The notes under the pieces are model-generated. The model had not been told where the DNA came from. It searched no databases and saw nothing but the letters and a program-made list of their open reading frames with translations. The translations under genes and the position numbers were made by a program. DNA of 10,054 nucleotides from Clostridia bacterium (GTDB lineage: Bacteria; Bacillota_A; Clostridia; Christensenellales; Aristaeellaceae): contig JAFQGN010000355.1 of assembly GCA_017398245.1 (NCBI GenBank), positions 1 to 10,054 on the forward strand, in the 5' to 3' direction. This document shows, one piece after another, positions 7,033-10,054 of the stretch; positions within the stretch are counted from its first letter, which is position 1; each line of letters starts with the position of its first letter.

Positions 7033-8004
7033 ATGAAACTGGGTATCAGCAGCTATTCTCTGAACAAGCGCCTGCGCACGGGAGAAATGAGCATTTTCGA
7101 CGTCATCGACTGGGCCAAGGAGCACGACTGCGCGCATCTCGAACTCGTCCCCTTCAGCCTGCCGCTTCTGGGCGAAGACGGCAAGATCGACTACAAATAC
7201 GTCGGCCAGATCCGCGAGCACGCGGAAAAGGTCGGCATGCCGCTGAGCGTGTTCTCCCTCAACGCGTGCGTGCTCAAGCCCACCGAAGAAGAGCGCCGCG
7301 CGGAGATCGAGCGCATCAAAATGTATATGGATATGGCCCATTTCCTGGGCATGAAGAAGATGCGCCACGATACCTGCTCCGGCCAGCATCCGGAGGGCAT
7401 CAACACTCCCGAACAGTTTGAAAAGGACTTCCCCGCCCTCGTTGCCGCCGTGCAGGAGCTGGCCGATTACGCCGCCTCCCTCGGCATGAGCACGACTCTG
7501 GAAAACCACGGCCTGTACGTCAACGGAGCCGACCGGGTCATCCGCCTGCTCAACGCCGCCGGCCGCCCGAACGTTGGCATGACGATGGACGTGGGCAATT
7601 TCCTCTGCGTAGACGACAAACCCGAAGCCGCCGTGAAAAAGTGCGTTTCCTATGCCGATATGATCCACCTGAAGGATTTCTATATCCGTGAAAAGGGCAA
7701 AATGCTTCCGCAGGACGGCATGTACACCGCCGGCGCAAAGGCCCCCAAGCCCGCGCAGCTCACGCCCGAGGAACTCAGGAAAATGCCGCCGAGGCTGGGC
7801 TATGTGGGCACCTCCAGCGGCCTGAACATCCTGCGCGGTGCGATCCTGGGCCAGGGCGATATGGACATCTGGTCCATCCTCAAAACCGTAAAGGAAGCCG
7901 GCTACGACAAGGAAGTTTCCATCGAATTCGAAGGCATGGAAGACTGCATCGCCGCCACCGAAATCTGCCTCAACACCGCGCGCTATATCTGGGATCGCGT
8001 ATAA
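7033..8004 (+). CDS. Sugar phosphate isomerase/epimerase family protein (xylose isomerase-like TIM barrel)
   Basis: This 323-residue cytoplasmic protein belongs to the AP-endonuclease-2/xylose-isomerase-like barrel family (PF01261), whose members isomerise or epimerise sugars and sugar-like compounds with a divalent metal. It opens with the family strand MKLGISSYSL. The metal ligands are readable in order: Glu157 in TTLENHG, Asp186 in MTMDVGNF, His212 in MIHLKDF, and Glu298 in SIEFEG. Between the last two is a stretch of about 70 residues that includes LRGAILGQGDMDIWSIL, the usual G-x-G-D-I/M-D turn before the final strand. The length is slightly above the common 260-300 residues. It has its own promoter and terminator, so it is a single-gene unit. 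The substrate is not deducible; myo-inositol, tagatose/psicose or another polyol are all possible in this family. Confidence 0.88.
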   Translation: MKLGISSYSLNKRLRTGEMSIFDVIDWAKEHDCAHLELVPFSLPLLGEDGKIDYKYVGQIREHAEKVGMPLSVFSLNACVLKPTEEERRAEIERIKMYMDMAHFLGMKKMRHDTCSGQHPEGINTPEQFEKDFPALVAAVQELADYAASLGMSTTLENHGLYVNGADRVIRLLNAAGRPNVGMTMDVGNFLCVDDKPEAAVKKCVSYADMIHLKDFYIREKGKMLPQDGMYTAGAKAPKPAQLTPEELRKMPPRLGYVGTSSGLNILRGAILGQGDMDIWSILKTVKEAGYDKEVSIEFEGMEDCIAATEICLNTARYIWDRV

Positions 8005-8021
8005 CACTCGCATCTTTTCAC

Positions 8022-8057
8022 AAAGGGCCACCGCACAGGCGGCCCTTTTGTTATTTT
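8022..8057 (+). terminator. Intrinsic terminator after the isomerase/epimerase gene
   Basis: AAAGGGCC (8022-8029) pairs with GGCCCTTT (8041-8048) around an 11-base loop, followed by a T-rich tract (TGTTATTTT). It starts 17 nt after the stop codon and separates this gene from nfnAB. Confidence 0.82.
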
Positions 8058-8120
8058 CCTGTGCAATGCAGGAACGGGAACGAGCGCGTCGAAATTTGAA
8101 CAGGATATATTTTCGATCCC

Positions 8121-8144
8121 GCGCCCCGCGTTGGGCGCTTTTGT
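8121..8144 (+). promoter_or_regulatory. Terminator-like hairpin in the nfnA leader
   Basis: GCGCCC (8121-8126), loop CGCGTT and GGGCGC (8133-8138) form a perfect 6-bp GC-only stem followed at once by TTTTGT. It ends two nt before the nfnA ribosome binding site (GGAGG, 8147-8151). It could be an attenuator, a backup terminator for the upstream gene, or a 5'-end stabilising stem. No alternative antiterminator pairing is obvious. Confidence 0.45.
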
Positions 8145-8159
8145 CTGGAGGACGCATTC

Positions 8160-9008
8160 ATGTACACCATTCTTTCCAAAGAGCGGCTGAACCCGACCAT
8201 CACCCGCATGCGCATCCTTGCGCCGCGCGTGGCAAAGAAAGCGGGCCCGGGCCAGTTTATCATCCTGCGCATCGATGAAAACGGCGAGCGCATCCCGCTG
8301 ACGATCGCGGCCAAAGACCCGGTCGAAGGCTCTGTCACCATCATTTTCCAGAAGGCCGGCGCAACCACGACCCGCCTCGACGAACTGAGCGAAGGCGATT
8401 CCCTTCTCGATTTCGTCGGCCCGCTGGGCAAGGAGAGCGAGTTCGAAGGCCTGGAAGGCAAGCGCGTGGCCGTCATCGGCGGTGGCCTCGGCATCGCCAT
8501 CGCCTATCCGCAGGCCATCGCCGCCAGCGAAGCCGGCGCCAAGGTCGATATGATCGTCGGCTTCCGCAATAAGGATCTCGAAATTCTCACTGATGAGCTG
8601 GCCGGCAAGTGCGAAAACCTCGTCGTCATGACGGACGACGGCTCCAACGGCCACAAGGGCTTTGTGACCGACGGCCTTAGGGAACTGCTCGATTCCGGCG
8701 CACAGTACGACCGCGTCATCGCCATCGGCCCGCTGCCCATGATGCGCGCTGTGGCCGAGATGACCCGCCCGCTGAACATCCCCACCATCGTGAGTATGAA
8801 TTCCATCATGATCGACGGAACCGGCATGTGCGGCGGCTGCCGCCTCACCGTCGGCGGAGAAACCAAATTCGCCTGCGTGGACGGCCCCGAATTCGACGGC
8901 CATCTGGTCGATTTTGACGAAGCCATCCAGCGCAGCCGCATGTATAAAACCGAAGAAAAGACCAGTTCCGAGCGGCACGCCTGCCGCCTGACGGGAGGTG
9001 CGCGCTGA
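8160..9008 (+). CDS. nfnA: NfnA: small subunit of NADH-dependent reduced ferredoxin:NADP+ oxidoreductase
   Basis: This 282-residue FNR/PyrK-like flavoprotein is the small subunit of the bifurcating transhydrogenase NfnAB, the NAD(H)-binding partner. It reads as an FAD-binding barrel with R-I-P-L-T-I at 44-49, then an NAD-binding lobe with VIGGGLGIA at 105-113 and IGPLPMM at 189-195. A [2Fe-2S] motif follows: DGTGMCGGCR (219-228) and ACVDGP (238-243). Cys224, Cys227 and Cys239 with Asp219 match the three-Cys, one-Asp ligation reported for Nfn enzymes. PyrK and sulfide dehydrogenase subunits are close relatives. The Nfn call rests on the adjacent GltD-like large subunit, whose start overlaps this stop by one base, and on the lack of a pyrD neighbour. 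The start has GGAGG eight nt upstream. The residues after about 258 form a polar tail with an extra Cys275. Confidence 0.92.
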   Translation: MYTILSKERLNPTITRMRILAPRVAKKAGPGQFIILRIDENGERIPLTIAAKDPVEGSVTIIFQKAGATTTRLDELSEGDSLLDFVGPLGKESEFEGLEGKRVAVIGGGLGIAIAYPQAIAASEAGAKVDMIVGFRNKDLEILTDELAGKCENLVVMTDDGSNGHKGFVTDGLRELLDSGAQYDRVIAIGPLPMMRAVAEMTRPLNIPTIVSMNSIMIDGTGMCGGCRLTVGGETKFACVDGPEFDGHLVDFDEAIQRSRMYKTEEKTSSERHACRLTGGAR

Positions 9009-10054
9009 TGCCGAATATGTCTCTTGTGAAAAATCCCATGCCGGAGCAGGATCCGATCATCCGCGCCGCAAATTTTGAAGAAGTCGCGCTGGGCTACACC
9101 CCCGCCCTTGCCGCAGACGAAGCCGCCCGCTGCCTCAGCTGCAAGCACGCCCCCTGCGTGCAGGGCTGCCCCGTGAACGTGCAGATCCCCTCTTTCATCG
9201 CCAAAATCCGCGAAAACGACCTGCAGGGCGCCTACGCCATCCTCAAGGGCTCCAACGCACTGCCCGCCGTGTGCGGCCGCGTGTGCCCGCAGGAGAGCCA
9301 GTGCGAGTCCAAATGCGTGCGCGGCATCAAGGGCGAGCCTGTCGCCATCGGCCGTCTGGAACGCTTCGTGGCCGATTCCTGCATGGATACCGTCGCGCCG
9401 GAAGCCCCCTCCGCCGAAAACGGCAAAAAGGTGGCCATCATCGGCTCCGGCCCCAGCGGCCTGACCTGCGCGGGCGATCTGCGCAAACTGGGCTACGATG
9501 TCACCATCTTCGAAGCGCTGCACACCCCCGGCGGCGTTCTGGTCTATGGCATTCCTGAATTCCGCCTGCCCAAGGCGCTCGTCCGCCGCGAGATCGCGAC
9601 CCTCGAGGCCATCGGCGTGAAGATCGAGACCAACACCGTCGTGGGCAAGAGCGTCTCTTTGGAAGAACTGATGCACGACGAGGGCTTTGACGCCGTCTAT
9701 ATCGGCTCCGGCGCGGGCCTGCCCCGCTTCCAGGGCATCCCGGGCGAAAACCTGAACGGCGTGTATTCCGCCAACGAATTCCTCACCCGCGTGAACCTGA
9801 TGAAAGCCTACCGCTTCCCGGAGACCGACACCCCCGTGCGCGTGGGCAAGAGCGCCGCTGTCATCGGCGGCGGCAACGTGGCTATGGACGCCGCCCGCTG
9901 CGCAAAGCGTCTCGGCGCGCAGCACGTCTATATCGTCTACCGCCGCGGCGAAGAGGAAATGCCCGCCAGACGCGAGGAGATCCACCACGCCAAAGAAGAG
10001 GGCGTCGAATTCCTTCTGCTGAACAATCCGACCCGCGTCCTCGGCGACGAAAAC
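9008..10054 (+). CDS. nfnB: NfnB: large subunit of NADH-dependent reduced ferredoxin:NADP+ oxidoreductase, N-terminal 349 residues
   Basis: This GltD-like subunit carries two [4Fe-4S] clusters, the bifurcating FAD and the NADPH site. With NfnA it couples ferredoxin and NADH oxidation to NADP+ reduction in the cytoplasm. The N-terminal MPEQDP and NFEEVALGYT are typical of Nfn large subunits. Cluster cysteines are 42, 45, 50 and 54, then 89, 93, 99 and 103. The first Rossmann motif, VAIIGSGPSGLTCA at 142-154, binds FAD. AAVIGGGNVAMDAAR at 283-297 and YRRGEEEMPARREE at 311-324 form the NADPH lobe. The frame is open to the window end; about 110-120 residues should be missing. The ATG overlaps the nfnA stop (TGATG), and GGGAGGTG lies seven nt upstream inside nfnA, so translation is probably coupled. 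Databases often label this protein glutamate synthase small subunit, but nfnA as neighbour argues against that. Confidence 0.93.
   Translation, partial: MPNMSLVKNPMPEQDPIIRAANFEEVALGYTPALAADEAARCLSCKHAPCVQGCPVNVQIPSFIAKIRENDLQGAYAILKGSNALPAVCGRVCPQESQCESKCVRGIKGEPVAIGRLERFVADSCMDTVAPEAPSAENGKKVAIIGSGPSGLTCAGDLRKLGYDVTIFEALHTPGGVLVYGIPEFRLPKALVRREIATLEAIGVKIETNTVVGKSVSLEELMHDEGFDAVYIGSGAGLPRFQGIPGENLNGVYSANEFLTRVNLMKAYRFPETDTPVRVGKSAAVIGGGNVAMDAARCAKRLGAQHVYIVYRRGEEEMPARREEIHHAKEEGVEFLLLNNPTRVLGDEN

Noticed and set aside
8005..8159. Possible Rex (redox) operator upstream of nfnA
   Set aside because: No palindrome resembling TTGTTAA-N4-TTAACAA is present; TTGTTATTTT is part of the terminator tail.
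8504..9988. 494-codon minus-strand open frame antisense to nfnA/nfnB, and a similar 331-codon frame at 7983-8978
   Set aside because: These are shadow frames in GC-rich coding DNA; the plus strand has unmistakable Nfn motifs across the same region.
1..10054. CRISPR arrays, insertion sequences, tRNA or rRNA genes, phage genes
   Set aside because: No regularly spaced repeats, transposase or integrase motifs, cloverleaf-like sequence or rRNA signatures were seen on either strand.

Overview
This window is ordinary chromosomal sequence, fairly GC-rich by eye, with no mobile element, CRISPR array, rRNA or tRNA that I can recognise. Gene content and signals suggest an anaerobic Bacillota of class Clostridia. 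The evidence is strong GGAGG ribosome binding sites before nearly every gene, an NfnAB electron-bifurcating transhydrogenase, a MetH-like homocysteine methyltransferase, and a lipoprotein built from peptidoglycan-binding repeats joined by Pro/Thr linkers. A gut or Christensenellales/Oscillospiraceae-like host is a guess from style, not a demonstrated assignment.

Layout. (1) 1-2055, minus strand: a compact three-gene unit. A 405-residue homocysteine S-methyltransferase-type protein comes first, followed after 12 nt by a GNAT acetyltransferase, then after 25 nt by a 2H-phosphoesterase (2'-5' RNA ligase-like) gene cut by the window edge. (2) 2185-2694, plus strand: a small cysteine-rich YkgJ-like protein, divergent from unit 1, ending in a strong intrinsic terminator at 2822-2856. 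(3) 2921-6870, minus strand: a large polytopic membrane protein that looks like a GT-C-type glycosyltransferase, followed by a lipoprotein with six PG_binding_1-type repeats. This is probably a two-gene envelope unit. (4) 7033-8004, plus strand: a xylose-isomerase-like TIM-barrel sugar phosphate isomerase/epimerase with a clear sigma-A-type promoter and its own terminator. (5) 8160-10054, plus strand: nfnA and the first 349 codons of nfnB, start and stop codons overlapping.

How they work together. NfnAB couples NADH, NADPH and ferredoxin pools in the cytoplasm. The methyltransferase unit points to methionine or one-carbon metabolism. The membrane protein and lipoprotein probably act at the cell envelope. 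No single pathway unites the window.

The most interesting item is the methyltransferase. Its zinc-binding homocysteine domain looks intact, but it is followed by about 100 residues that read like a shrunken, active-site-less remnant of the MetH folate (pterin-binding) domain. I found no convincing undescribed multi-gene system.
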